From Propionimicrobium sp. PCR01-08-3 (GTDB lineage Bacteria; Actinomycetota; Actinomycetes; Propionibacteriales; Propionibacteriaceae), in NCBI RefSeq assembly GCF_030286045.1, contig NZ_CP127390.1, positions 2,993,482-3,057,481 of the forward strand: DNA of 64,000 nt, read 5' to 3'. A program made the translations under genes and the position numbers. Numbering within the stretch: position 1 is the first letter of the stretch; each line of letters begins with the position of its first letter. Below the pieces are notes generated by a model, which saw only the letters and a program-made list of their open reading frames with translations, had not been told where the DNA came from and searched no databases. Below are positions 19,830 through 28,689 of the stretch, piece by piece.

Positions 19830-21248
19830 TCAGCGTCCGGATTGCTTGATGTTGTTGGTCAGTTCGGTGACCTGGTTGTAGACGCTGCGGCGTTCTTTCA
19901 TGAGCTGACGGATCTTCTTGACGCCGTGCATCACCGTGCTGTGGTCGCGTCCACCGAATTCCTGGCCGATCTTCGGCAAGGAGAGTTCGGTGAGCTCGCG
20001 GCACAGATACATGGCGATCTGCCTGGCGGTTGCGACGGTCTGGGTACGTGATGACCCGGTCAGGTCGTCCACCAGGATGCCGAAATATCTCGCGGTCTCT
20101 TCGATGATGATGGTCGCGGTGACCTCGGTCTCGGGATCAGAGGGGATGAGATCTTTGAGGACGACTTCGGCGAGGTTGAGGTCGACATCTTGACCATTGA
20201 GGGACGCGAATGCGCTCACCCGGATCAGCGCGCCTTCGAGCTCGCGGATGTTTGTCTGGATGCGGGAGCCGATGAACTCCAGCACTTCGGGCGGCAACGA
20301 GAGGTGCTCGGAGGCGGCCTTCCTCTTGAGAATCGCGATGCGGGTTTCGAGGTCGGGCGGTTGCACGTCGGTGATCAAACCCCACTCGAATCGGCTGCGG
20401 AGCCGTTGCTCGAGGTTCTCGAACGCCTTCGGATGACGATCGGAGGTCATCACGATCTGCTTTTGAGCGTTGTGCAGGGTATTGAAGGTGTGGAAGAACT
20501 CTTCCTGGGTCTGCACCTTGTTCTCCAAGAACTGGATGTCGTCGATCAGCAGCACGTCGACATCGCGGTAGGTGCGACGGAAGGTGGCGCTGCGTCCCTC
20601 AGAAATCGCGTTGATGAAGTCATTGGTCATCTCTTCGGTGCTGACATAGCGCACCCTGGCGTCGGTGAAGTATTGCCGGACGTAGTGCCCGATGGCGTGC
20701 AGCAGGTGGGTCTTGCCGAGCCCCGAATCGCCGTAGATCAGCAGCGGGTTGTAAGCCTTGCCCGGGTTCTCGGCGACGGCGGCAGCTGCGGCGTGAGCGA
20801 ACCTGTTCGAGCTGCCGATGACGAAGTTGTCGAAGGTGTACTTCGGGTTCAGCCGGTCGCCGTCGGATAGATCGGTCACCGGGGCGGACGAGATGACCGG
20901 CGGCGCCTCGTCTCGGCGGGTCAGTTCCTTCGGTTCGACTTCGGTCTCCGCAGGCGGATCGGGCGGCAGAAGGTCGAGTTCGAGATCGGGCTGCACCGTG
21001 ACCGCCATGTGCATCTCTCTGCGGAAGTAGTCGGAGAGGGCGTTCTCGATCCTGCTGCGGTCACGAGTCTCGAGGTGATTGCGGTGATACTCGGAGGGGA
21101 CGGCGATGACCACGACGGACTCGTGAATCGTCAAAAGGTGCGCCGTCTTCAGCCAGCGTTTGGAGACCTTGTCGGCCTGGTCGATCACATGTTGCCACGC
21201 CTTTGCCAGGTTGTCGTCGGCTGGCGTCAGTTCATGCTCGTCCGGCAC
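19830..21248 (-). CDS. dnaA: Chromosomal replication initiator DnaA
   Basis: About 472 residues from a GTG (reading [12 protein letters not shown]); an ATG at 21398 would add 50 residues rich in Pro, Arg and Gly that do not look like DnaA. Domains: N-terminal interaction domain, a Pro/Glu linker, AAA+ with [10 protein letters not shown] and [10 protein letters not shown], and the DNA-binding domain with [14 protein letters not shown]. It binds the boxes in the flanking oriC and melts DNA. Two TTTTCCACA-like boxes upstream (21327-21335, and the reverse at 21493-21501) suggest self-control. Confidence 0.97.
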   Translation of the reverse strand: MPDEHELTPADDNLAKAWQHVIDQADKVSKRWLKTAHLLTIHESVVVIAVPSEYHRNHLETRDRSRIENALSDYFRREMHMAVTVQPDLELDLLPPDPPAETEVEPKELTRRDEAPPVISSAPVTDLSDGDRLNPKYTFDNFVIGSSNRFAHAAAAAVAENPGKAYNPLLIYGDSGLGKTHLLHAIGHYVRQYFTDARVRYVSTEEMTNDFINAISEGRSATFRRTYRDVDVLLIDDIQFLENKVQTQEEFFHTFNTLHNAQKQIVMTSDRHPKAFENLEQRLRSRFEWGLITDVQPPDLETRIAILKRKAASEHLSLPPEVLEFIGSRIQTNIRELEGALIRVSAFASLNGQDVDLNLAEVVLKDLIPSDPETEVTATIIIEETARYFGILVDDLTGSSRTQTVATARQIAMYLCRELTELSLPKIGQEFGGRDHSTVMHGVKKIRQLMKERRSVYNQVTELTNNIKQSGR

Positions 21249-21773
21249 GGTGCTTACTCGTCTTCCACTTGGTTCGCCACACCGGTTATCGTTCAGCGGC
21301 GCGCTTCTTATTGTCGTCCCCTGTAGTTTTCCACAGGCCGGCGGGCCTGTCTCCGCGGGCTGACCGGGCGATCGTGTGTGATCAGCCCGCCTGATCACGC
21401 TCAGGCGGTATTTCCCCTCGTTAGATCGAGGTTGAGGGCAAGGACTCCCTCCTCACGGCGATACTCGCCCAAGTGGACGACCGCCAGCGAGGCTGTGGAA
21501 AACTTCCTCTCAAGCGTTAGACCGTAGCTACTTGCGTGCCCCTTCGCAAGCAGGAACAAAAATAGATTTGAGGGTGGACGGCGTGTTGACTGGACGAGCG
21601 GGGCACAACGTGTCGCGGCGCCGCTTTTGCTGTTCTATCGTGGGCTGACGTAATATTGCTAAGCCGTTGTCTTGAGCAGACTGTGCGTGCACCCCGGCGC
21701 GCCGCTATCAGGTACGGCCCCGACATCTTGCTTCACCCGAAGCATGCACGAAAACGAATGACGGAGACTTCCC
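21249..21773. promoter_or_regulatory. Divergent dnaA/rpmH control region
   Basis: This 525-bp gap holds the leftward dnaA and rightward rpmH promoters. A candidate rpmH promoter has TTGCTG at 21627-21632 and TAATAT at 21651-21656 (18-bp spacer). Two DnaA-box-like TTTTCCACA sites are at 21327-21335 and, reversed, at 21493-21501. No protein-coding frame here is convincing. Confidence 0.6.
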
Positions 21774-21911
21774 TTGAGTAAGCGCACGTTCCAGCCGAGC
21801 AATCGTCGGCGTTCACGCACCCATGGCTTCCGCGCGCGTATGAGCACCCGCGCCGGCCGCGCCATTATTTCCGCCCGCCGCCGCAAGGGCCGGGCCGAGC
21901 TGTCAGCCTGA
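21774..21911 (+). CDS. rpmH: 50S ribosomal protein L34
   Basis: 45 residues starting with TTG behind a GGAG site; translation reads [19 protein letters not shown] and ends [12 protein letters not shown]. This is the very basic L34 that sits near the exit of the large subunit. It heads the rpmH-rnpA-yidD-yidC-jag-rsmG-parAB array conserved beside oriC. Confidence 0.97.
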   Translation: MSKRTFQPSNRRRSRTHGFRARMSTRAGRAIISARRRKGRAELSA

Positions 21912-21914
21912 CCG

Positions 21915-22256
21915 ATGCTTCCGGCGGCCGCCCGGATGCGGGCATCGAGCGAGTTCGATGCGACCGTCCGTGGTGGGGTGCGCGCTGCACGCCCGACTTT
22001 GGTGGTGCATGCGCGTGCCGTCGGTGATGACGACCGAAGGGTCGGTTTTGTGGTCTCGAAGAAGGTCGGCAACGCCGTCACCCGCAACCGGGTGAAGCGG
22101 CAGCTGCGTCATTTGGCGCGCCGGCAGTTGACGACGACGCCGGCCGGAACACGAGTTGTCGTCCGAGCCCTGCCTGCTGCGGCTTCGTCGCAGGTGGCCG
22201 ATGATTTGGCAGCTGCCTGGAGCGTTGCACTGGGCAAGTTGGGGCGGCTTCGATGA
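21915..22256 (+). CDS. rnpA: Ribonuclease P protein component
   Basis: 113 residues with the RNase P protein signature VGFVVSKKVGNAVTRNRVKRQLRHL (given here in part: RNRVKRQLRH near residue 65). It assists the catalytic RNA in maturing tRNA 5' ends. It starts 3 nt after rpmH and overlaps yidD by 4 nt. Confidence 0.96.
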   Translation: MLPAAARMRASSEFDATVRGGVRAARPTLVVHARAVGDDDRRVGFVVSKKVGNAVTRNRVKRQLRHLARRQLTTTPAGTRVVVRALPAAASSQVADDLAAAWSVALGKLGRLR

Positions 22257-22549
22257 AGTACTTGCTGATCGGTTTCGTCAAACTTTGGCGGGCAGTGATC
22301 TCGCCGTTGTACGGAGATGTGTGCAAGTACTACCCGAGTTGCTCCGCTTACGGGCTGGAGGCACTTCAATTGCACGGCGCGCTCAAGGGATCGTGGTTGA
22401 TCCTGAGGCGATTGAGCCGCTGTCATCCCTGGGCACGAGGCGGGTTCGACCCGGTGCCCGGTTCAGAATTTGAGGCCGAAATGGCCGCGCAACCCCAGCG
22501 TTTCCGGGGTGGCGCTCAAGCGCCCGATTATTGTGAGGTGGCGTCCTGA
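22253..22549 (+). CDS. yidD: Membrane protein insertion efficiency factor YidD
   Basis: 98 residues with the family core: CKYYPSCSAYGLEALQLHGALKG in part (key motif YPSCSAY) and RRLSRCHPWARGGFDPVP. YidD is a small amphipathic membrane-associated protein that aids YidC-dependent insertion. It overlaps rnpA (ATGA) and its stop overlaps the yidC start by one base. Confidence 0.95.
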   Translation: MKYLLIGFVKLWRAVISPLYGDVCKYYPSCSAYGLEALQLHGALKGSWLILRRLSRCHPWARGGFDPVPGSEFEAEMAAQPQRFRGGAQAPDYCEVAS

Positions 22550-23649
22550 TGGACTTCGACCCTTTCCTGTTCCTTAACCTGTGGGACGACATCAGCAAGG
22601 TCGGCAGCGCCATCATGCAGCCGCTGTACTGGGCGGTCTCCGGGCTGATCGTGCTGGCTCACCGGCTGTGGTCTCCGCTGTTCGGCACCGACTCAGGAGT
22701 GACCTGGGCACTGTCGATCGTCGTCCTGACGATCATCGTGCGCGGCTTGATGATGCCGCTATACGCGAAGCAGCTGAACTCGTCGCGGGCCATGCAGTCG
22801 TTGCAGCCGAAGATTCAGGCGCTGCAGCAGAAATACGGCTCCGACCGGGAACGGCTCGGACAAGAGACGATGAAGCTCTACAAGGACGAGGGCGTCAGCC
22901 CGACCTCGAGCTGTCTCCCGATGCTGATTCAGCTGCCGATCTTCTGGGGCTTGTACCGCGTGCTGTACGGGGCCGCGCAAGGACAAGCCCGGGGCACGTT
23001 CTTCGTGAACAATCCTGACCTGGTCGAGTCGTTGCGGCACGCACGGCTGTTCGGGGCCCAACTGTCGGGCACCTTCCTGCCGATGAGCGACGGATTCGGG
23101 GCGACCCAGATTCTCGCGCTCATCATGATCATCATGATGACCGGGCTGCTGTTCTTCCAGCAGTTGCACATGATGCGGCGCAATATGCCCCCGACAGCGT
23201 TCGAAGGGCCGATGGGCCAGCAGCAGAAGATGATGCTGTACATGATGCCGGCGATGTACATCTTCATCGGTCCGCAGATCCCGATCGGCGTGCTCGTGTA
23301 CTGGATCATCTCGAACCTGTGGACGTTCGTCCAGCAGTACGTGATCATCCGCAACTATCCGACGCCGAATACCCCCGCCTATGTGGAGTGGGAGGAGCGA
23401 ATGGTTGCCAAGGGCAAGGACCCGAAGGAGATCGAACGCGCCCGCGCGAACAAGGCACGCAAGGGTGGCAACGGCAAGGGCCAGGTGGCGACCCGCGAGG
23501 TGAAAGGCAAGGACTCCGGCGAGCAGCCCACTGTGTCACGTCAGCAGGTGAACCGGCAGACGGTGCGCCGATCGGTGGACGGCAAGCAGGTCATCCAACG
23601 CCAGCAGGTGCAGCACAGCAGCCGTGCGGCACGCAAGAAGAAGAAGTAG
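22549..23649 (+). CDS. yidC: Membrane protein insertase YidC/Oxa1
   Basis: 366 residues, with the five-segment Oxa1 core: a first segment at about 25-55, the cytosolic helical hairpin (SRAMQSLQPKIQALQQKYG), and further segments including IWGLYRVLYG-like and LVYWIISNLWTFVQQYVI. The last 90 residues are a Lys/Arg/Gln-rich tail, typical of actinobacterial YidC, that may contact ribosomes. It inserts and folds membrane proteins with or without SecYEG. Confidence 0.96.
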   Translation: MDFDPFLFLNLWDDISKVGSAIMQPLYWAVSGLIVLAHRLWSPLFGTDSGVTWALSIVVLTIIVRGLMMPLYAKQLNSSRAMQSLQPKIQALQQKYGSDRERLGQETMKLYKDEGVSPTSSCLPMLIQLPIFWGLYRVLYGAAQGQARGTFFVNNPDLVESLRHARLFGAQLSGTFLPMSDGFGATQILALIMIIMMTGLLFFQQLHMMRRNMPPTAFEGPMGQQQKMMLYMMPAMYIFIGPQIPIGVLVYWIISNLWTFVQQYVIIRNYPTPNTPAYVEWEERMVAKGKDPKEIERARANKARKGGNGKGQVATREVKGKDSGEQPTVSRQQVNRQTVRRSVDGKQVIQRQQVQHSSRAARKKKK

Positions 23650-23689
23650 CCGCCTGGACTCGGGGTGGTTCTGTAGGGGTCGGGATCCA

Positions 23690-23718
23690 GAAGAATCGGC
23701 ACGCAGCAGTGATTCTTC
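23690..23718. other. Hairpin between yidC and jag
   Basis: An 8-bp stem (GAAGAATC/GATTCTTC) with a 13-nt loop in the 114-bp gap. It may be a weak attenuator or an mRNA processing site; not a strong terminator. Confidence 0.4.
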
Positions 23719-23763
23719 GAAGCGAGGTTGACCCAGGTTTTCTTTAGAGCAGGAGATTCAACG

Positions 23764-24237
23764 ATGGATGCTGGAGAGCTTCAGAAGACCCTCGACACCG
23801 AGGGAGACGTCGCCGCGGATTACCTTGAGGATTTGCTCGAGATCGCGGACATGGACGGCGATATCGACATCTTCACCGAGGGCGATCGGGCGCATGTCTC
23901 GATCATCACCGACAGCGAAGTGTTGGTGGGTAAGGACGGCGAGGTCCTGAGCGCGTTGCAGGACCTGGCCCGGTTGGCGGTGATGACCGAAACCGGCAAG
24001 CGCAGCCGGTTGATGCTTGACGTGGCAGGGTTCCGCGAGCGTCGACGCGCGGAACTGCAGGGTCTGGCCACCGAGGCAATCGTCGAGGCCAAAGAGTCCG
24101 GCGAGCCGGTACATCTGGCCGCCATGAACGCTTTCGAGCGCAAGGTCGTACACGACGTCGTTGCGGCGGCCGGGCTGAGCAGTGCGTCCGAAGGCCAGGA
24201 ACCGAATCGTCACGTGGTGATCAGTAAGGGCGAATAG
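23764..24237 (+). CDS. jag: Jag/KhpB-type RNA-binding protein (KH and R3H domains)
   Basis: 157 residues from the ATG with AGGAG 8 nt upstream; a frame opening at 23728 adds 12 residues without a good site. The KH domain covers about 30-95 (SEVLVGKDGEVLSALQDLARLA), and the R3H domain is near the C-terminus (RRAELQGLA ... VHLAAMNAFERKVVHDVV). Jag/KhpB binds RNA and works near YidC. It abuts rsmG. Confidence 0.92.
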   Translation: MDAGELQKTLDTEGDVAADYLEDLLEIADMDGDIDIFTEGDRAHVSIITDSEVLVGKDGEVLSALQDLARLAVMTETGKRSRLMLDVAGFRERRRAELQGLATEAIVEAKESGEPVHLAAMNAFERKVVHDVVAAAGLSSASEGQEPNRHVVISKGE

Positions 24238-24864
24238 GTGAACCAACCTGTCGTCGAGGAACTCTTCGGCACGGACACTAAGACGATTAATAGATATGTC
24301 GATATATTGGCAAGTCGAGGTGTCGAGCGAGGTCTGATCGGGCCGCGCGAGTCCGAGAGGCTATGGGAACGGCACATCTTCAATAGCGTCGCCGTGGCAC
24401 CGTTGATCCGAGAGAATGCTTCGATTGCTGACGTGGGCAGCGGGGCCGGACTTCCGGGTATTGCGCTCGCGATCGCACGCCCGGATTTGTCCATCGTGTT
24501 GGTGGAACCGCTACTTCGCCGCTCGGTTTTTTTGACGGAAGTTGTGGAGGAGCTTGCTCTGGGGGGACGGATGGAGGTCGTGCGAGGCCGCGCAGAGGAC
24601 TGCGTCCGGACCTTCGATGTGGTGACCGCGAGGGCGGTTGCACCCTTGGGGAAACTCGTCGGGTGGACGAAGAAGATGTTTCTTCCTGAAGGTGAGCTGC
24701 TGGCACTGAAGGGTGCGTCGGCTGCCGAGGAGGTGGCCGCTGCGGCCACCGAACTGGAGAAGAGCGGTCTGGTGGCCGATGTGCGGCCAGTTCGAGCGGC
24801 CGCTAATCTTGAGGAGACTTTTGTGGTGAGGGTCCGTGGCGTTTCACGTGAAACGGACCTTTGA
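24238..24864 (+). CDS. rsmG: 16S rRNA (guanine-N7) methyltransferase RsmG
   Basis: 208 residues from GTG directly after the jag stop. SAM-binding motif ADVGSGAGLPGIALAIARP near residue 65, preceded by RLWERHIFNS. RsmG methylates G527 of 16S rRNA. Its last codons (VSRETDL) contain a parS site, and the gene ends beside parA. Base use appears a little more AT-rich than its neighbours. Confidence 0.95.
   Translation: MNQPVVEELFGTDTKTINRYVDILASRGVERGLIGPRESERLWERHIFNSVAVAPLIRENASIADVGSGAGLPGIALAIARPDLSIVLVEPLLRRSVFLTEVVEELALGGRMEVVRGRAEDCVRTFDVVTARAVAPLGKLVGWTKKMFLPEGELLALKGASAAEEVAAAATELEKSGLVADVRPVRAAANLEETFVVRVRGVSRETDL
24841..24854. promoter_or_regulatory. parS: parS site 1 (inside rsmG 3' end)
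   Basis: The palindrome GTTTCACGTGAAAC, core of the ParB-binding consensus, lies at the end of rsmG and encodes part of VSRET. It is a centromere-like site for ParB spreading near the origin. Confidence 0.95.
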
Positions 24865-24884
24865 GTAGAGGAGGCAGTCGGGCG

Positions 24885-25757
24885 ATGAACTCCAGCCCAT
24901 CGGCTTTAAGCGTTTCACGTGAAACGCGATTACCTCACCCGGCTCAGACACGGACGATCGTCATTGTCAATCAAAAAGGGGGCGTCGGTAAGACGACCAC
25001 TGCGGTAAATATCGCGTCCGCGCTCGCACGCGGCGGCCTCACGGTGCTCATGATGGATCTGGATCCTCAGGGTAATGCGAGCACTGCTCTCGGAATCGAT
25101 CACCAGCCGGGAACGTCCGGAACCTATGAGGTGCTGCTCCAGCACACAAGGATTGCCGATGTCGAGCAGGAATCGCCGGAGTCGGAGAACCTGCATGTCG
25201 TCCCTGCGACGATCGATCTGGCCGGAGCAGAGATCGAACTGGTGCCCCAGGTGGCCAGGGAACAACGGCTCAGTAAGGCGATAACGCAATATCTCGCCGA
25301 CAGCGATGTCGATTACATCATCTTCGACTGTCCCCCGTCGCTCGGGCTGCTCACCCTCAACGCGCTCGTCGCAGCCAATGAGATCCTCATGCCCATCCAG
25401 TGCGAGTACTACGCACTCGAAGGCGTCGGCCATCTCTTGCGAACCATCAACATGGTGAAGGACGAGCTCAATCCTGATCTTGAGCTGGGGACCGTGCTGC
25501 TGACGATGTTCGACGCACGAACCAAGCTGTCGGCCCAGGTTGGCGAACAGGTGCGGGAGTTCTTCCCCGACCAGACGCTCGTCACCCTCATTCCGCGATC
25601 GGTGCGTCTCAGCGAAGCACCGAGCTACGGACAGACGATCCTCGGTTACGACCCGCAGTCGGTCGGAGCGCGGGCGTACCGTAAGGCGGCTACAGAGATC
25701 GCGGAACGAGGAGCGCGCGTACCCAGCGGAGCCGCTCGGAGAGGACTGGAACGATGA
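24885..25757 (+). CDS. parA: Chromosome partitioning ATPase ParA
   Basis: 290 residues from the ATG with GAGGAGG 10 nt upstream; a TTG at 24861 is less likely. The deviant Walker A is KGGVGKTTT near residue 37; IIFDCPPSLGLLTLNAL and the Asp of LDPQGNAS are present. ParA binds DNA on ATP loading and moves ParB-parS complexes. The N-terminal codons (VSRET) carry the second parS site. It overlaps parB by 4 nt. Confidence 0.96.
   Translation: MNSSPSALSVSRETRLPHPAQTRTIVIVNQKGGVGKTTTAVNIASALARGGLTVLMMDLDPQGNASTALGIDHQPGTSGTYEVLLQHTRIADVEQESPESENLHVVPATIDLAGAEIELVPQVAREQRLSKAITQYLADSDVDYIIFDCPPSLGLLTLNALVAANEILMPIQCEYYALEGVGHLLRTINMVKDELNPDLELGTVLLTMFDARTKLSAQVGEQVREFFPDQTLVTLIPRSVRLSEAPSYGQTILGYDPQSVGARAYRKAATEIAERGARVPSGAARRGLER
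24912..24925. promoter_or_regulatory. parS: parS site 2 (inside parA 5' end)
   Basis: A second exact GTTTCACGTGAAAC, 71 bp after the first and inside the parA reading frame, where it again encodes VSRET. Confidence 0.95.
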
Positions 25758-26692
25758 GCACTCGGCCTAGCGGTGGTCTGGGACGTGGCCTCGGCGAGCT
25801 CTTTCAGCGCACGGACGTTGAACCGTCGGGCTCCGCTGCCTCGAATGAGAGCGTCGAGACACCCGAGCAATCCGCGCCCATGCCGGACGGTTCGTACTTC
25901 GCCGAGATTCCGGTGGCGGAGATCAGCCCGAATCCAAAACAACCGAGAAAGGTCTTCGACGAGGACGATCTGAATGAACTCGCGGATTCTGTCGCCGAGG
26001 TCGGTCTCCTCCAGCCGGTTGTCGTCAGGCGCATCGCGGACGATGACTACCAGCTTGTCGTCGGTGAACGCCGTTGGCGCGCGCACCAGTTGGCAGGAAT
26101 AGAGCGGATACCTGCGATCGTCCGTGTCACAGAAGATGACGACTTGTTGCGGGATGCATTGTTGGAGAACCTGCACCGTGCGCAACTGAATCCGCTCGAA
26201 GAGGCCGCCGCCTATCAACAGCTCCTGGACGATTTCGGTTGCTCGAAAGAGGAGCTCGCGACCCGGATCAAACGATCACGCCCGCACATCTCGAACACGC
26301 TCCGGCTACTGGGTTTACCGACATCGGTACAGCGGCGGGTGGCGGCCGGAGTCATTTCTGCCGGCCATGCGCGTGCTCTCCTGATGTTGGACGATGCACT
26401 GGCGCAGGAGAAGCTCGCTCAACGCGTGATCGCCGAAGGACTGTCCGTCCGCGCGACCGAAGAGGCGGTGTCGATGATGCTGCGTGAAGACGGCGCTCCG
26501 AGGGCGGTTCGCCGGCGAACCCCGAGGGAACTTCCCCAGCAAGTGCAGGCACACGCGAATGGTCTCGCTGACTGGCTGGACACCCGCGTCGAAATCAGTC
26601 TGAGCGCGCACAAGGGGAAGGTCACCATCGAGTTCGCCGATGAAGACGACTTGGAACGCATCATGGGCATCCTGGAGTCCTCGGACGAGTAA
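25754..26692 (+). CDS. parB: Chromosome partitioning protein ParB
   Basis: 312 residues. N-terminal CTPase/ParB domain with VGERRWRAHQLAG (GERRxRA motif) near residue 105, and the central helix-turn-helix (EELATRIKRSRPHISNTLRLL) that reads parS. A C-terminal dimerisation segment ends near VTIEFADEDDLERIMGIL. ParB loads on the two parS sites just upstream and spreads. Confidence 0.96.
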   Translation: MSTRPSGGLGRGLGELFQRTDVEPSGSAASNESVETPEQSAPMPDGSYFAEIPVAEISPNPKQPRKVFDEDDLNELADSVAEVGLLQPVVVRRIADDDYQLVVGERRWRAHQLAGIERIPAIVRVTEDDDLLRDALLENLHRAQLNPLEEAAAYQQLLDDFGCSKEELATRIKRSRPHISNTLRLLGLPTSVQRRVAAGVISAGHARALLMLDDALAQEKLAQRVIAEGLSVRATEEAVSMMLREDGAPRAVRRRTPRELPQQVQAHANGLADWLDTRVEISLSAHKGKVTIEFADEDDLERIMGILESSDE

Positions 26693-26996
26693 CTTCTTCA
26701 AACTCTCGCAGCATCAGCTAGCGGCAGCCGTAGCCAAACAGACGCATATCGTTATAGCGATATGTCGTTATGTCGATTTATCGTTTTATATCTTTCTCGC
26801 CTTGTACCCGGATGTCAGAGACGCCTGTCATGATGAACGCTCCTACCTGCCCGCACGGTCTTGCGAGCCCGGCCGAAACGAAAGAAGGCCGTCCGCCCTC
26901 CCAGGGGAGAACGGACGACCTTCTCTAAGAGGTCTTCGGTGAACCGGACCGTGGGTGCCTATTACAGCTCGACCGGCGCTCCTGCGCGGAGCGGGC
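26693..26996. other. Convergent intergenic region after parB: AT-rich repeats and terminator
   Basis: Positions 26742-26793 form an AT-rich stretch, unlike its surroundings. It has an inverted repeat (CATATCG at 26745-26751 with CGATATG at 26758-26764) and repeated TCGTTAT words. A strong hairpin follows. No gene is seen. Confidence 0.6.
26883..26924. terminator. Bidirectional hairpin between parB and trxA
   Basis: Outer stem AGAAGG/CCTTCT, one mismatch, then CGTCCG/CGGACG and an inner G-C pairing. It ends the rightward parAB unit and the leftward trx unit. Confidence 0.8.
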
Positions 26997-27323
26997 TCAG
27001 CCCTCGAGCACCGATTCGATGGCTTTCACCAGCGCGCCCTTAGGCTTGCCGCCCTGGATCGACTGGACAACCTGGCCGTTCTTGAAGAACTGCAGCGTCG
27101 GCAGAGCCATCACCCCTTGCTGCATCGGCACATCGGGGTTGGCATTGGTGTCGAGCTTGGCGAAGACCATGCGGTCGCCGTAGGTCTTGGACAGTTCGTC
27201 GATGATCGGGCCGAGCTGCTTGCAGGGGGCACACCAGTCCGCCCAGTAGTCGACCAATACGGGCTTTGAGCTGCCCAGCACGTCGGTCGCGAAGCTGGCA
27301 TCGGTCACTTCGATTACCGCCAT
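26997..27323 (-). CDS. trxA: Thioredoxin
   Basis: 108 residues with the active site WCAPC near residue 30 and the cis-proline region VMALPTLQFF. It is a cytosolic disulfide reductase recycled by the TrxB encoded upstream. The pair beside parAB is conserved in actinobacteria. Confidence 0.96.
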   Translation of the reverse strand: MAVIEVTDASFATDVLGSSKPVLVDYWADWCAPCKQLGPIIDELSKTYGDRMVFAKLDTNANPDVPMQQGVMALPTLQFFKNGQVVQSIQGGKPKGALVKAIESVLEG

Positions 27324-27427
27324 GATTATCGTCCTTTCAATATCGGATGACTCGTAGGTTCAGAAAGAATGCGGGACTACTGAGACAGGCCCAGTACCAC
27401 TGCTGACCTCCTCTCAGAGGGCTCCGG

Positions 27428-28501
27428 CTACTTGCTTTGGACGATGAGAGCCGGCTCTTTCGCGGCGTCGCTGAGCAACGCCAGGTATTCTTCGGCGTCC
27501 AAAGCGGCCCGGCAGCCTGTTCCCGCCGCGGTGATCGCCTGACGATAGGTGTGGTCCACCAGATCACCACAAGCGAAGACACCTGCCAGGTTGGTCAGGG
27601 TGGACGATCCGTCGACCAGCACATAGCCCTGGTCGTCCAACTCGACCTGGCCGGCAACCAGGGCCGAGCGCGGCTCATGGCCGATGGCTTCGAACAGCCC
27701 GGCGACCGGGAGCGTGCGCAACTGACCGGTCTTGGTGTCCCGCAGCGTCAGCTCCTGCAGGGTCGGCGACCCGGCGAAACTGACGATCTGGCTGTTCCAG
27801 GCCGGCGTGATCTTCGGATCGGACAGTACCCGGTCGGCCATGATCTTGGACGCCCGCAGCTGGTCGCGGCGATGAATCAAGGTCACCGAGTTCGCGAAAC
27901 GAGTCAGATAGGTGGCCTCCTCGGCCGCCGAATCGCCGCCGCCGACCACCGCGATGTCCTTGCCCTTGTAGAAGAACCCGTCACAGGTCGCGCACCAGCT
28001 GATGCCCTTGCCGGAGTAAAGATCTTCGCCAGAGATGTTGAGCCTGCGGTAGGCGGAACCCATCGCCAAGATCACGGCGCGTCCCAGATAGACGTTGCCG
28101 TCGGTGTCGGTGACCTTCTTGATGTCAGCGGTGAGTTCGAGCGAGGTCGCATCGTCGGTGATCAGCTCGGCGCCGAAACGCTCGGCCTGGGCCCGCATAT
28201 TGGCCATCAGGTCCGGACCTTGAATGCCCTCGGGAAAACCGGGGAAGTTCTCGACCTCGGTGGTGGTCATCAGCGCTCCACCCGCGTCGATCGATCCCTC
28301 CAACACCACGGGGTGCATGCCGTCGCGGGCGGCGTAGATGGCGGCGGTGTATCCGGCGGGCCCGCTGCCGACGATGATGATGTCGCGAACCGGAGCGTCG
28401 GCTGCTACTTCGACCGGCGCGGCCAGTGAGGCCGGACGCACACCATCCAGCTGAATGCCGGACGTCAGCCCGCCGCCTGCGAAGGGGTTGGTGGTCATCA
28501 A
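27428..28501 (-). CDS. trxB: Thioredoxin-disulfide reductase
   Basis: 357 residues. FAD-binding [10 protein letters not shown] near residue 45, NADPH-binding [10 protein letters not shown], and the redox CATC pair. The C-terminal ATG...FACGDLVD box is present. The protein has about 30 extra N-terminal residues before the usual start. It reduces thioredoxin with NADPH. The 104-nt gap to trxA holds a likely ribosome site for trxA. Confidence 0.96.
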   Translation of the reverse strand: MMTTNPFAGGGLTSGIQLDGVRPASLAAPVEVAADAPVRDIIIVGSGPAGYTAAIYAARDGMHPVVLEGSIDAGGALMTTTEVENFPGFPEGIQGPDLMANMRAQAERFGAELITDDATSLELTADIKKVTDTDGNVYLGRAVILAMGSAYRRLNISGEDLYSGKGISWCATCDGFFYKGKDIAVVGGGDSAAEEATYLTRFANSVTLIHRRDQLRASKIMADRVLSDPKITPAWNSQIVSFAGSPTLQELTLRDTKTGQLRTLPVAGLFEAIGHEPRSALVAGQVELDDQGYVLVDGSSTLTNLAGVFACGDLVDHTYRQAITAAGTGCRAALDAEEYLALLSDAAKEPALIVQSK

Positions 28502-28689
28502 ATCATCCTCATCTCAAACAAACACGGCCTGCCCAGTTCTATACAGCTGCTTCGACTCGCAGGCGGCTCTAGGAGCCTATCCGACAAGCGATCGGTGCAA
28601 AACCTGGGCCGGGAGCCGTCTGTCACAACATTCGTTCCCAACTACATCGACCCCAACACCGTGCTCGGCACCGCTATTCCACGTCGCCA

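Noticed and set aside
21249-21398. Longer dnaA start at 21398
   Set aside because: The added residues do not resemble DnaA domain I; the GTG at 21248 gives the usual length and N-terminus.
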